From positions 1 through 40,743 of the forward strand of contig NZ_JAAXYC010000038.1 in the NCBI RefSeq assembly GCF_018619185.1: 40,743 nt of DNA, written 5' to 3'. The notes under the pieces are model-generated. The model was not told the origin of the DNA. It saw only the letters and a list, made by a program, of their open reading frames with translations, and did not search any database. This stretch comes from Streptomyces sp. McG3 (GTDB lineage Bacteria > Actinomycetota > Actinomycetes > Streptomycetales > Streptomycetaceae). Shown one piece after another: positions 6,901 through 15,700 of the stretch (the first letter of the stretch is position 1; each line of letters opens with the position of its first letter). Both the position numbers and the translations under genes were made by a program.

Positions 6901-8308
6901 CCGCCGTATCCTGCAGCTTGCCGCCCTCGACATCCTGGGCCGAACTACGCATTCCCAGTACTAACCGCACCGCCGGTTCCCCGTCTGCACTCCGCAGCCG
7001 GGCCAGCGGGGCGATCACATCGGACAGGCAGGCGGTCGGTTCCTGTGCCTCATCCAGACCGTCGACCACGAGTGTTACCGGTTCCCGCACCCCCGCGCAG
7101 ACTGCGGCCACCCGGTCCAGCAGTGCCTGCAAGTGCGGCTCGCCCCCGACTCTCTCGGTGCCGAGGGCGGCCAGCAGATCCTCGACCAACGCCAGCGACG
7201 ACTTTCCCCGCGCCAGCACGGCCGCGTCCACCGCACGCGGCCGCGGCCGCAGCGGTGTGGGAACCGCATCCACAATGTCCGCGAACCGGGTAACGAACAG
7301 CGGATCGCTCAGCGTGACCAGCCGGGCCAGCAGCGCCGACTTGCCCGAGCCGGCCGCCCCGGTCACCACCAGCACCCCCGCCCCGGCATGAACGAACTCC
7401 ACCAGCGCCTGCATCAGCGTCTGGCGCCCGCTGAAATACCAGCCCGGATCATCGTCATCGGTACGGCCCGAGGCGCGGGCCAGCCAGTACTGCGCCAAGG
7501 TGGATGCCGACAGCGACACCGGCTGCCGGGACGCCTCCACGACCTGTTCCTGCGGCTGATAGTGCGGGTTGGGCAGGCACAGACTCGGCTCGTCGCGGCG
7601 CGAGTCCGGCCACACCCACAGCGCCCGCAACAGGGCGGGGTTCTCATCCCCGACCGTGTTGAGGAGCTTCTCCCATTCCTCGAACGACAGATGGGACGCG
7701 GTGAAGCCGGCCGACTCATCCCTGGCCTTGTCCAGCGCCAGCTTCAGCAGCCGCGTGAACTCGCCCCGGTGCGGCTCCTGCTCGAAGTTACCGCTGGTGA
7801 TCACGGCGAGGGTCTTCAGATCACGGCGCTGTGTGCACAAATCTTCGAATAGCGCGCTCAGTTCGCTTTTGAGGCTGCCGGCGAAGCACGAGTCGACGAG
7901 CACCAGCACGTGCTCCGCCTCGCTGTCCATGACCTGCGTGATCAGCTCGCTGGTGGGGAACGCGGTACCCAGCAGCCGGTCGGGGGAGGTGTGGCCGAAG
8001 GTCAGGTAATGGCGCCGGGACTGGCCCCGCAGACCGTGCCCGGTGACGTAGATGACCAGCGCCTGGTCCCACTGCGCCTGCGCGAGTTCCTGCTCGGTCA
8101 AAAACAGCCGCAAATCCTCCGGCTGCGCCAGCTCCTTGGGCTGTGCGACCTCGAACCGTCGCTCCTCGCCTATCGCGGGATCGGCCAGCCAGCCGGTGAT
8201 CGTTTCCACCTGCTGCTGGATCCCCGCGGTGAAGACCTCATCCTCGGTGAAGTACTCGTCGACCGCCACGACCACCAGCCGACGAGGCCACGGCTCCACC
8301 CCGTTCAA
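3902..8308 (-). CDS. Caspase-like protease - STAND NTPase - WD40 repeat protein
   Basis: 1468 aa. Residues 10-250 form a caspase (peptidase C14) domain with the His in Y-V-T-G-H-G (H91) and the Cys in V-D-S-C-F-A-G-S (C141), the catalytic dyad. Residues 300-560 form a P-loop NTPase of STAND/NACHT type: Walker A GAAGSGKS (317-324) and Walker B LVVDGLDE (413-420). A helical linker follows, then from about residue 850 a WD40-type propeller with repeated x-V-W-D / L-W-x-P strand ends. TTG at 8308 has a GAGGGGG ribosome site; GTG at 8299 is an alternative. In known prokaryotic caspase-STAND proteins the C-terminal repeats sense a trigger, the NTPase oligomerises and the protease is activated, usually for defence by cell death. 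A divergent alpha/beta hydrolase gene shares the control region and may be a partner. Confidence 0.9.
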   Translation of the reverse strand: MNGVEPWPRRLVVVAVDEYFTEDEVFTAGIQQQVETITGWLADPAIGEERRFEVAQPKELAQPEDLRLFLTEQELAQAQWDQALVIYVTGHGLRGQSRRHYLTFGHTSPDRLLGTAFPTSELITQVMDSEAEHVLVLVDSCFAGSLKSELSALFEDLCTQRRDLKTLAVITSGNFEQEPHRGEFTRLLKLALDKARDESAGFTASHLSFEEWEKLLNTVGDENPALLRALWVWPDSRRDEPSLCLPNPHYQPQEQVVEASRQPVSLSASTLAQYWLARASGRTDDDDPGWYFSGRQTLMQALVEFVHAGAGVLVVTGAAGSGKSALLARLVTLSDPLFVTRFADIVDAVPTPLRPRPRAVDAAVLARGKSSLALVEDLLAALGTERVGGEPHLQALLDRVAAVCAGVREPVTLVVDGLDEAQEPTACLSDVIAPLARLRSADGEPAVRLVLGMRSSAQDVEGGKLQDTAADQLLGFLYTVLQAGMGESSVPLDLLRTDGGQTVADITAYVEMVLQASESSPYAGHDAAAAEVAAVIAQAVTPSFLDARLAATQLRSAIGRQDVHDPLWHDRLQAGTTALLSNDLRQVAMDQHISLRLLLAVLRATAFAQGAGLPWAEVWPTVAAAVLGPAAPPADEIDAVIRTVRHSRLVGYLAAGEEDGRVAYRPAHQRVAEVLLTEPGSLAVDPLAGIPEAWAAEMEDMQPVQQVHRAIAEACARLAEQGGRLAPHPYVRRNTVAHAELGHALDDSIMPVELAVWESSGSLRGRLGLPLPVGHTQRRVLTAAGLIEPYLDASVDVPSRLSSIAFHLAANDAPDWDNSPVPSPPSCARVVGAALETQWGRWQGRANVVASPSGRVHALCAFRTLDGRQLLAASTRGGIGVWDSATGQQLTHIDTGVAHALTIARGTSGRSFLVAAHPRSAAVFDPLSGRQLAGLERDSVRMVTVARDGDARWTMVVASRRNELLLWQPSEDTVRPVRLPDGARLPERLTWVRDPQGRGYHLLKLYRAGWVLFDPLTQDVLPLDVPFSTDLSIAAVRGPSGGDLLAVVLGQNQPVALFDPFRDGIFPTHFWSDKAGRPTDSTQRMVSVTDADGAHLAGVVTDESIEVWDVSRSEARRVGTYPAQPRAMFAAVSAPNGNWKLAVSGDEGILLHRAGQSTFPIHRTAVNKPPRALATARMMTALPPADGVQRLAVPTAYIVDILDTATGQRLEYYEHPKPVTFLEAVPGPDDETAVVVGDEKTIHLWHVGRDAAKPIASGSFKENRCCAVRLPDDRIAVVVAGNTGAVVVDATTGEVAGLPDGGRRITALLALPSPTGRCLVMGAARSRLLVWDVASGELVEDGTLPHRPAVTSLSLVPLPDGRVAVAVATPHEIVIWDPRDRSPISRMDTPYTAAMTPLPHVRGTCLLAAGNGTGMRLWEPLTGRLVHSLLTAAPVTNIVHTPGRTQYVHIGGPTGLATLDWPLQAEPS

Positions 8309-8338
8309 CTACGCCCCCTCACACACACGTTGCCCAGC

Positions 8339-8344
8339 ACTCTA
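8339..8344 (-). promoter_or_regulatory. Candidate -10 box for the caspase-STAND gene
   Basis: TAGAGT on the minus strand, about 31-36 nt upstream of the TTG start at 8308, would give a leader of roughly 24 nt carrying the GAGGGGG ribosome site. No clear -35 is visible; the expected position runs into the dyad at 8360-8388. Confidence 0.4.
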
Positions 8345-8359
8345 ACCACCCCGGCCAGA

Positions 8360-8388
8360 CCGAGGCCGCGACACGGCCGCGGCCTCGG
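8360..8388. promoter_or_regulatory. Dyad between divergent promoters
   Basis: CCGAGGCCGCG / CGCGGCCTCGG is a perfect 11-bp inverted repeat with a 7-nt spacer. CCGG tetramers further out can also pair. It lies between the candidate -10 boxes of the caspase-STAND gene (minus) and the hydrolase gene (plus), where a bound regulator would cover both -35 regions. It could alternatively act as an RNA hairpin insulating the two units. Confidence 0.45.
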
Positions 8389-8393
8389 CCGGA

Positions 8394-8399
8394 TAGGAT
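8394..8399 (+). promoter_or_regulatory. Candidate -10 box for the alpha/beta hydrolase gene
   Basis: TAGGAT matches the actinobacterial TAGNAT -10 consensus. Transcription from about 8406 would give a 50-nt leader ending in the AGGGGGA ribosome site before GTG 8456. The -35 is not clear and falls in the dyad. Confidence 0.5.
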
Positions 8400-8455
8400 C
8401 CCGGCAGCCACCACTCCCGCATCTGCGGGACAGTAGGCCCAGGGGGAAGATCAGC

Positions 8456-9313
8456 GTGCACATCGTCGGTATCCACGGCATCTGGCAGGGCAACACCAAC
8501 GCCGTGAAACTCTCGGCCGACTGGGCCGGCGCCCTGACCAAGGGCCTGCGCACCCACCACGGGCCCGCCTGCCCCATCCCCCCGCTGACAGTGGCCTACT
8601 ACGGCAACCTCTTCCGCACCCCGAGCAAACGCCTGGGCGCACAGGACGCCACCCCGCTCGTCGATGGCGCCGATCCCTTTACCGACCAGGAAGAGGCGTT
8701 CGTCCTCGACACCCTCGCCCTGTACGCCCCACCCGGCCTCGATCCCGAGCAGCTCCAGACCGAAACCCTCGGCCCGGGCATCCCCTACATCCCCCGCCCC
8801 GTCGCCCAGGCCGTGATCGCCGTCGATCACAAGATCGGCCGTGACATGGGGCGGCGCCTGCTCGGCTTCGTCCGCCAGGTCTACCGCTACCTGCACCACG
8901 ACATCGGTGAGCGCATCCGCGCCGAGGTCCGCACCGAACTGCACCGCCCCGGGCCCCGCTTGGCCATCGCGCACTCCCTGGGCAGCGTCATCGCCTTCGA
9001 CATGCTCACCCGCGAGGACACCGGCCCCGGCCCCGACGGCCTGACCGCACTCGTCACCTGCGGATCCCCCCTGGCCTGGCCCACCATCCGTCATTCGCTG
9101 GGCCAGGATGGCGCCCTCGAACTACCCGACGGCATCGACTGGCTGAACCTCCACGCCGCCGGTGACCTGGTCGCCCAGAGCGGACTGGCGGCCGTCGCTC
9201 CGGCCGTCCGTGACGAACTCGTCCGCAACGGCATCACTGATCCGCATACTGCCGTGCGCTACCTCGAGAAGCAGTCGCTCGCCGACCTCATCGTGCGCAC
9301 CACCACCGCGTAA
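8456..9313 (+). CDS. Alpha/beta hydrolase (lipase/esterase-like)
   Basis: The GTG at 8456 has AGGGGGA eight or so bases upstream; the longer open frame upstream overlaps the divergent gene and is not used. The 285-aa product begins with a strand ending G-I-H-G-I (residues 5-9, oxyanion loop) and has a nucleophile elbow A-H-S-L-G-S (172-177, nucleophile S174). An acidic residue in L-H-A-A-G-D (D237) is a candidate for the triad. This is the alpha/beta hydrolase fold, closest in feel to lipase class 3/PGAP1-like enzymes. No signal peptide or membrane helix. Its divergent neighbour is a caspase-STAND protein; in prokaryotic conflict systems hydrolases of this kind can serve as effectors or as protease substrates, which is inference here. 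Confidence 0.8.
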   Translation: MHIVGIHGIWQGNTNAVKLSADWAGALTKGLRTHHGPACPIPPLTVAYYGNLFRTPSKRLGAQDATPLVDGADPFTDQEEAFVLDTLALYAPPGLDPEQLQTETLGPGIPYIPRPVAQAVIAVDHKIGRDMGRRLLGFVRQVYRYLHHDIGERIRAEVRTELHRPGPRLAIAHSLGSVIAFDMLTREDTGPGPDGLTALVTCGSPLAWPTIRHSLGQDGALELPDGIDWLNLHAAGDLVAQSGLAAVAPAVRDELVRNGITDPHTAVRYLEKQSLADLIVRTTTA

Positions 9314-9581
9314 GGCCATCAGGGCAGGTGCAGACAGGTGCGCCTCGAGGGCCGGACCGCACGGAGACGGTCGCCGGGGCGAACACTGCTGCACGCAGCG
9401 GCAGTTGAGCCTCACAGAGAGTGCCGCAAGGCCCCCCGCATGACCTGTTCTGGCTCCTGCGCAGTGCAGTTGATCGCTCTCTGCGCCATGTTGATCGGTT
9501 GGCCTGGGGTTGACGGAGCGTGTTGCACGCCGGGGATGCCGAGATGCCCTACATGACGCGGGCCGCCCCGGGGCGGCTGTG
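9314..9581. other. Gene-free stretch between the hydrolase gene and the helicase remnant
   Basis: I see no supported gene or strong structured element here. Overlapping frames have arginine/proline-biased shadow composition. Confidence 0.3.
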
Positions 9582-9990
9582 AGCCCGCATTCGATCTACT
9601 CCTCATGGGGCGATCTGCAGGATTACGCCGCCCACGACACGGCCGGTCGCGATCTGCAGCCGCTGGTCAACCTTGTTGACACCCACGGCACCGAGGCCAT
9701 CCTTACGGCCGTCGCCCACCTTGCCCCTGAGCCGCACGCCCAGGTCACCGTCTCCACCGCCCACAAGGCGAAAAGGGCGTGAATGGTCCTGCATGCTCAT
9801 CGCGGACGACTTCGCCCGTCCCAAGGACAACACGCCCGACGAGCAGACAGGCCCCCCGTCGACACCCGATCCCATCGACGACGCCGAAGCCCGCCTGGCC
9901 TATGTAGCGGTCACCCGCACCCGCCAACGCCTCGACCTGGGCGGACTGTCCTGGATCCACGACCATCCGACGGTCCCCCGGTCGGCGACG
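9582..9990 (+). pseudogene. Frameshifted C-terminal remnant of a UvrD/Rep-like helicase
   Basis: From about 9582 one frame reads W-G-D-L-Q-D-Y, A-G-R-D-L-Q-P-L-V-N-L-V-D-T-H-G and V-T-V-S-T-A-H-K-A-K, the motif V region of UvrD/Rep (SF1A) helicases. At 9773-9776 the sequence has AAAA where AAA would continue as G-R-E-W-S-C-M-L-I-A-D-D-F; the extra base forces a stop at 9780. In the +1 frame the helicase resumes and reaches E-A-R-L-A-Y-V-A-V-T-R-T-R-Q-R-L (motif VI) near 9890-9940. The N-terminal ATPase half is absent and the frame decays after about 9990. It is a dead fragment, broken by at least one single-base insertion and a large 5' loss. Confidence 0.8.
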
Positions 9991-10283
9991 ACCGCGCCCG
10001 TCCACCGGCGCTGCCACAGCCTCCTGCCGCTGCCAGGACATGAAGCCAGGTGCCCGCCAGATCGGCCTGCCAGCCGGCCCGCACCCCTTCCGGGACGGCC
10101 AGGCCCGACGCGAGGCCCCGCTCCAGCACGACGGACGATGGAAACCTCGGCTATCCCGATGCACCTGACACGCGCTCACTGCTGCGACTGGGGCTGGGGA
10201 TGGACAAAGACAAGTTTTGTGGTTTCCAGGCCCTTTGAGCCCGGTAGCGGTCATGCTGGTCCAGGGACGCATGTGATGCGGAG
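9991..10283. other. Gene-free leader region of the Wadjet-type operon
   Basis: Remnant sequence with no supported gene. The promoter for the operon is expected here; a TTGAGC...CATGCT pair (about 10236-10258) is a weak -35/-10 candidate. AT content rises around 10200-10225. Confidence 0.25.
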
Positions 10284-11567
10284 GTGGAGGGGGACTTGCC
10301 GGATCAGCCTGACTTGTTCTCCGTGCAGCAGGAGGACGACCCGGAGGGTCTAGAGCACATACCGCCATTCGTGGCACCGGTCGCTGCTGCACCGAGCGCA
10401 GTGACACGCGATCCGGTGGCACTGCGCATCGCCGAGGCCGTCCGGGACGTGTTCGGCGACTTCGGCTCCGAACACGGCCTGAGCCGCGGGGAGATAGCTC
10501 AAGCGTGTGCTGCGGTGGCCTCCGCCGACGAGTTCGATGCGAGATTCAGGATCTTCATCAAGCTTCGTCTGCTGGAGTCGCTGCGCGGCAAGGCCCACGA
10601 CCAGCGGTATGTGTTCAACCCGACCAGCGGCGCAGCCTTGTTGGTCTATGAGCGGCTCGGGGAGGCCGGAGGGGTCCAGGAGATCACCATGCTGCTGGAC
10701 CGGACCCGCGAAGGCCTCCTGAACGGCTCCCTGACCGAGGAGCAACTAGCCGCCAAGATTGCGCAGGCCCGGCGCAGCTTGGCGAACTACACCAACCACC
10801 TGCTGCGGCTCGTGCGGACCAGGCCCATCGAAGAACTGCTTGGCCAGCGCCACCACCATGCCCACACCACCTCGCTCGAGGAGGCAAAACACCTGGTCCA
10901 CGCCGTCGCCGAGCAGTACCCCGCGCTGCGTCCTGCCGGTACCCGCCTGATCCAGGAAGCCCTGCGCTACACGGCAGCCGTCAACGAGTTCCACGACCGG
11001 CTCATGCAACAAGCCACCACCCGCCGCAACTTCAGCATGCTCCTTCCCGAGCAGTACGTGACCGCGGCCCGGCGGTCCTCCGCCGACGCGCTTGCCCAGG
11101 TGTTCGCCACGACCGTCTTCGATCCGCCGCACGTCCAGATCACCACGGGCCAGATCCTTACCGCCGCAGCCGACCACCAGCCCCCACCACCACGGCAGCG
11201 CCTGCCCCGCCCCCCGTCGCGGCCGCCCGGCCCGGACCCGGTCAAGGCCGCACGCGCCAAGGCCGCGCTCGCCCGCCAGCGACGGGAGGCCACCGTGACC
11301 CTGCTCATGGCCGGCAAGGACGAAGCCGACGTCACCGCCGCCCTGCGGGCCCTGCCCTGGCAGGCAGCGGTCAAGCATCTGATCGAGCTGCTGCGCGCCG
11401 CAGCGGACCCGGCCATCCCGTTCATGCTCGACATCTCCCGCGAGGTCATCGTGGATGGTGCAGGCCCGGTCACCTACGCCTCACCGGTGACCGCGTACCG
11501 CATCCCCGACAGCCCCCAAGGCATGGACGACGACACCGAAGCCGCACCGCAGAGCCCCCATGAGTGA
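10284..11567 (+). CDS. jetA: Wadjet-type subunit JetA (kleisin-like)
   Basis: 427 aa from GTG 10284; TTG at 10296 is an alternative with a better-placed GGAGGGGG ribosome site. The N-terminal third (about residues 45-115) has the helix-turn-helix/winged-helix spacing of MukF-like kleisins. A long helical middle (120-290) follows, then a Pro-rich linker (about 293-315) and a C-terminal helical/winged segment. In Wadjet (JetABCD, also EptABCD/MksBEFG) the kleisin bridges the SMC heads and recruits JetB and JetD. Identification rests mainly on position: first gene of a tightly overlapping operon with an SMC ATPase and a Toprim JetD. It overlaps the next gene by 8 bp. Confidence 0.75.
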   Translation: MEGDLPDQPDLFSVQQEDDPEGLEHIPPFVAPVAAAPSAVTRDPVALRIAEAVRDVFGDFGSEHGLSRGEIAQACAAVASADEFDARFRIFIKLRLLESLRGKAHDQRYVFNPTSGAALLVYERLGEAGGVQEITMLLDRTREGLLNGSLTEEQLAAKIAQARRSLANYTNHLLRLVRTRPIEELLGQRHHHAHTTSLEEAKHLVHAVAEQYPALRPAGTRLIQEALRYTAAVNEFHDRLMQQATTRRNFSMLLPEQYVTAARRSSADALAQVFATTVFDPPHVQITTGQILTAAADHQPPPPRQRLPRPPSRPPGPDPVKAARAKAALARQRREATVTLLMAGKDEADVTAALRALPWQAAVKHLIELLRAAADPAIPFMLDISREVIVDGAGPVTYASPVTAYRIPDSPQGMDDDTEAAPQSPHE

Positions 11568-12123
11568 CCCCTACCTGCTGGCACGCGCCCGGGCCCTGCG
11601 CACGGTTCCCGTCCCCGCGGACCGCGCCGAACTCAGCGGGCTGCGCCGCGTCGTCGACGATGTGGAGCGCCGTCTGGTGGATACCGTCACACCCGACGGT
11701 ATCCAGGAGCTGATGGCCGGCTGGGCCCTCGACGTGGAACCGGCCAGCGGCGCCCTGGGCGACAGCGACGCCCACCGCACTGCCTCGGCCGTCCGCCTGG
11801 TCACACTGGCCTGCTGCATCCGCCACTGCTGGCCCGACCCCAGCCAGCCGCTGTACCCGGGACAGCTCGCCGCGCAGGAGGACGTCATCGCCTCTCTGGC
11901 TCCCCTCCAGGACGCCCTCACTCCCCGGGAAGGCGTGGCCGCACTGGGCCAGAGCGCACACTTCCTGACGGCCCTGCGGTTCCTGCGCGCCTGCGGCCAC
12001 CTCTCGGCGGACGTCGGCGACGGCATGATCCGCCTCGGACCCATGGTCGCGCTGTGGTCCGAGCGTGATGTGGCCGAACTCCGCGGCGGATACGACGTCC
12101 TGCCCGCCCCGAGGAAGGGCTGA
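11560..12123 (+). CDS. Wadjet operon small subunit 1 (JetB/MukE-like candidate)
   Basis: ATG at 11560 lies inside the end of jetA, indicating translational coupling. The product is 187 aa, soluble and mostly helical. The C-terminal part (about 125-180) reads as helix, helix and beta-wing (F-L-T-A-L-R-F-L-R-A-C-G-H-L ... I-R-L-G-P) typical of a winged helix. In four-gene Wadjet operons a single JetB (MukE-like, winged-helix KITE protein) sits here. This operon has this gene and another between jetA and jetC, so it may be a second KITE-like subunit or a divergent JetB. Assignment is by context; no motif proves it. Confidence 0.6.
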   Translation: MSDPYLLARARALRTVPVPADRAELSGLRRVVDDVERRLVDTVTPDGIQELMAGWALDVEPASGALGDSDAHRTASAVRLVTLACCIRHCWPDPSQPLYPGQLAAQEDVIASLAPLQDALTPREGVAALGQSAHFLTALRFLRACGHLSADVGDGMIRLGPMVALWSERDVAELRGGYDVLPAPRKG

Positions 12124-12127
12124 ACCG

Positions 12128-12778
12128 GTGGACGCACCGGCCCTGCAAGCCCTGTCCCATAACCGGCGGGCGGACGTCCGAGCGGCGGTCTGCGCCGTGG
12201 AGACCGCCATGCTCCCTGTGCGGCCGGCCCACTACCGCGCCCTCGCGGAGACCCCGCTGCGGGTCGTGGTGGAACAGGTCCTGGCCGCATCCGGACGCAC
12301 TCTGCTCGCGGTCGGCGGCGGCTACCTCACCGGCTACACCGACGAGATCAGACAACGTCTGGCGCACGAAGGAATCGGGATTCTGCCGCGTGACGACCGC
12401 GCCGTCCTCACTCTAATCCTGCTGTTCAGCGTCGCCATTCCACGAGCGTCCGGCATCACCCTGCCTGAGCAGCTGTGGACCCAGGGCACCCCCGTGCCCA
12501 GGGATCAGCTCAAGGACTGCCAGGTGTCCGACGTGGCCCTCACCGGCGCGTTGCAGCGCCTGACCGACGCCGATCTGGTCCGCCGGACCAAACCCGGCTA
12601 CGTCCTGGGCAACCAGTTCCTGCGCCTGACACCGGCCGTGGGCGCCGAGCTGTTCGAACAGCTGATCCTGCTCGCCGACCCCGACGGTCCCCTCGCCGAA
12701 TCGATCCGTCGCCGCCGCGCCCTCCGCGCCGTGCCCCCGGCTGCCGCTCCCGACCACGAGGTGCCCGACACACCATGA
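12128..12778 (+). CDS. jetB: Wadjet operon small subunit 2 (JetB-like winged-helix protein)
   Basis: GTG at 12128 follows GAGGAAGGG and is four bases past the previous stop; upstream in-frame starts lie within the preceding gene. The product is 216 aa. Around residues 110-165 it shows a helix-turn-helix with wing (L-T-G-A-L-Q-R-L-T-D-A-D-L-V-R-R ... G-Y-V-L-G), the arrangement of MukE/ScpB-type KITE proteins. A charged Arg-rich tail ends the protein. The stop overlaps the ATG of jetC (ATGA). By position directly before the SMC gene it is the better JetB candidate; two small subunits rather than one is the unusual feature of this operon. Confidence 0.65.
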   Translation: MDAPALQALSHNRRADVRAAVCAVETAMLPVRPAHYRALAETPLRVVVEQVLAASGRTLLAVGGGYLTGYTDEIRQRLAHEGIGILPRDDRAVLTLILLFSVAIPRASGITLPEQLWTQGTPVPRDQLKDCQVSDVALTGALQRLTDADLVRRTKPGYVLGNQFLRLTPAVGAELFEQLILLADPDGPLAESIRRRRALRAVPPAAAPDHEVPDTP

Positions 12779-15700
12779 CTACTCCGCCCGCGTCCGATCC
12801 GTCCCGGGGCATTGTCGGCGACCGCCAACTCGTCGGTGTCCAGACCTTCGACATCGCCCGCCTTACGTCACACGCTGTTCCGATCCTCCCGGAGACCTTC
12901 ATCGCCGTCTCCGGCCTCGGTCCCAAGGACGACTCGAACGGCTCCGGCAAGACCAGCTTCCTCATCGCCGTCTCCCTGCTGCTGGCCGACCCGCAGTGGC
13001 GCCTGGAGGCCAACGGGGGTCGGCACGCCAGCGGTATCCTGTTCCGTCCCGACGCAGCCGGCGTCGACCAAGCTCACCATGCCTCGCCGGTCACCCACGG
13101 CTACATCGTCGGCGTCTTCGCTCACCCCGCGGACCCCGCCACCAGCTCGTTGACCGTGTGGGTCCGCATCGCCACTACCGCCCCCTACCTGCAAGCCAAT
13201 TGGACCGAGGGCCTGCACCTCGCCGACGCCCCCACCGATCACGAGCGCAGCATCCAGGCCGACGCCCTGTGGCGCGAGCTGGGCACACGCCAGATCCTTT
13301 CCGCCCGGGCCATGGCCGAGAAGCTCTACGGCACCGCCCCGCGCTGCCTCACCTACCTCGACACCGCCCTGCGCCCCCCCGTTCCCTCGCTGCTCAGCCA
13401 GCAGCTGACCGAGATGGAGCCCCACGACATCGGCCGGTCCCTGATCGCTCTGTCGGGCATGACACACCTGCTGGAGGAGGAAGAGGACCTGCGCGGCCAG
13501 GCCCTGGAACACCAGATCAACCTCGACAAGGCCCAGACGGAGCACGCCCAGGCGCTGCTCGCAGAAGACGACGTGATGAGAGGCGTGCAAGCCCGCGAGG
13601 CCGCCCGCCTCGCCCTCCAGCGCGGTCACGAGGCATGGCGCCGCTACCTTGCCGCCTCCTTCCGCGACGCCCACGACAGCGACCAGCGCATCGCCGCGGC
13701 CATGGAGGAGGAGAGGCAGGCGGCCGCGACAGTCGCAGACTTGGTGCAGGAAGCCGAGGACCATGTGACCTCGTTCGGTTCCGCCGCGGACCTCGCCACC
13801 CAGGAGAGCGAAGCCCGCCAGACGTGGTCCGACGCCCAAGCACATGCACGCGAACTGTCCAGCAAGATGACGGAGTTGACCACCCAGCAGGCGCTGCTGC
13901 ACAGTCAGCGGACCACGCTCCTGCCCCAGGCACAAGGCTGGGACGGCAGCGACTGCGCCACCGCGGCCGCCCGCCTGGAACGATGCCAACGCGATCACGC
14001 CAAGGCTGAGCTGCAACGCCTGGATGCCGAAGACATCGCCACCCGAGCCCGCACGCACCTGCACAACGTCGAACGGGGCCGCAGTGGGAAGGCCGGCCAC
14101 GCCATCGATCTGCTGAGCGAACACCGCATCCCCGCGCACGGCCTGCTCGACCAGCTCAACGTGGACGAGGCCGCCCGCCCCGCGTGGGAACCGCGTCTGG
14201 CGGCCTGGCAGGACGCGATCGTCGTCGAACCCGAGCATGAAGAAGAGGCCCGCCGCCTTCTGCATGCCGCTCTGCCCGGCGCGCAGATCATCTCGTCCGG
14301 CGAAGGGCAAGAACGCCTGCCCGAGGGCATGCACAGTACCCTGAACGTGGCACGGTTCCTCGGCACCCTTCAAGAACGTCTGATCCCCTCGGCCGACGGC
14401 GCTGCCGTCCATGACCAGGCGCTGGCGCTGACCGTGACGGGTGGCTTCACGACCCCGCTGGCCGGGCGCGAAGCCCGGCTCCGACAAGCCCGCGACGATC
14501 TCGCAGCCGCCGAGCAGGGCATTGCTGAGGCCGCCGAGGCAGTGACCGTTGCTGCCGCTGCCCTCACCCTGGCCACGACCCAGCACGTGGCCGCCGAGGC
14601 CGCTGAAGAACTCGCACGCCTCCGCACCCGAGAGAACGACCTTCAGACCCAGATCGACGAACTGACCGGCCGCGTCAACAAGGCCGCGCACGACGAACAG
14701 AAGCTCCAGCAGACCTGGAAGGAAGCCGTAGCCCGGCACGCCTCCCACGAGCAGCTCCTCGCCAATGCAAAACTCAAACTGGAAGCGGTCAGCAAGGCGC
14801 TCAAGGAACGGCACCGCACCCTGGCGGCTCTTGAACGCCAGCGCAGCCAAGTCGCAGCAGCTCAGTGGCAGCTGCAGTGGGACGGCACCCTCGAAGACGC
14901 CGTCCGCCTCTTGGATCCGGCATCGGACCAGGCTCGTTCACCCCGGCCGGCGACCCTGCACCGACAGGCGCAGGACGAACTACGCAAGGCCTACGAGTAC
15001 TACGGGCTGGACGGCACCCCAGGCGCAGACGTCGGCGAAGACCTCCGCGCCGGAGAGGAGACGATGCGGGCCTTCTCCGACACCGACCCTACGGTCCTGC
15101 CCACCCTCACCTTCACCGACGTGGCAGCACCGCTGGACAACCGCCTCGCCGGCCACCGCGACCAGGACGAGGTGGCCGCAACGCGCATTACCCGCGACCA
15201 GCAAGCCCGGCAACAGGCGATCGCAGAACTCACCACCGGGGTCGCCACCTGCGTCCGCAACCTGGAAACCCTCCAGGACATGATCGAAAAGCACCTTGAC
15301 GGCCTCTTCGCCCAGATCAGCGACGCCTTCAACGACCTCGATCTGCGTGGCGACGGCCACGGAGCCAAGCTCGAGCACATCAGCGTCCGCCCCCAGGGCG
15401 CCGGTGACTGGCAGTGGCAAGTCATCCCGCGGTGGAAACGCTCCCGCAGCGGCGGATATGTCTCCTACCGAGAAAACGCCAACAGCGCCCAGGTCAAGGT
15501 GCATGCCATCCTGCTGGTCCTCGCGGCACTCCTGGCCGACTCCCAGACCCAGGGCAGAGTCCTGATCCTGGACGAACTCGGCAACAGCCTCGGGGAGGTC
15601 AATCGCAAGGACATGCTCGCCGCCCTGCGCGACGTCGCCCGTGACCAACACCTGACCATCCTCGGCACCTGCCAGGACAGCGTCCTCGCCGACGCCGCCG

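Noticed and set aside
12868..14850. A 660-codon minus-strand frame opposite jetC.
   Set aside because: Gly/Leu-rich shadow of the SMC coiled-coil coding sequence; no start context and no recognisable motif.
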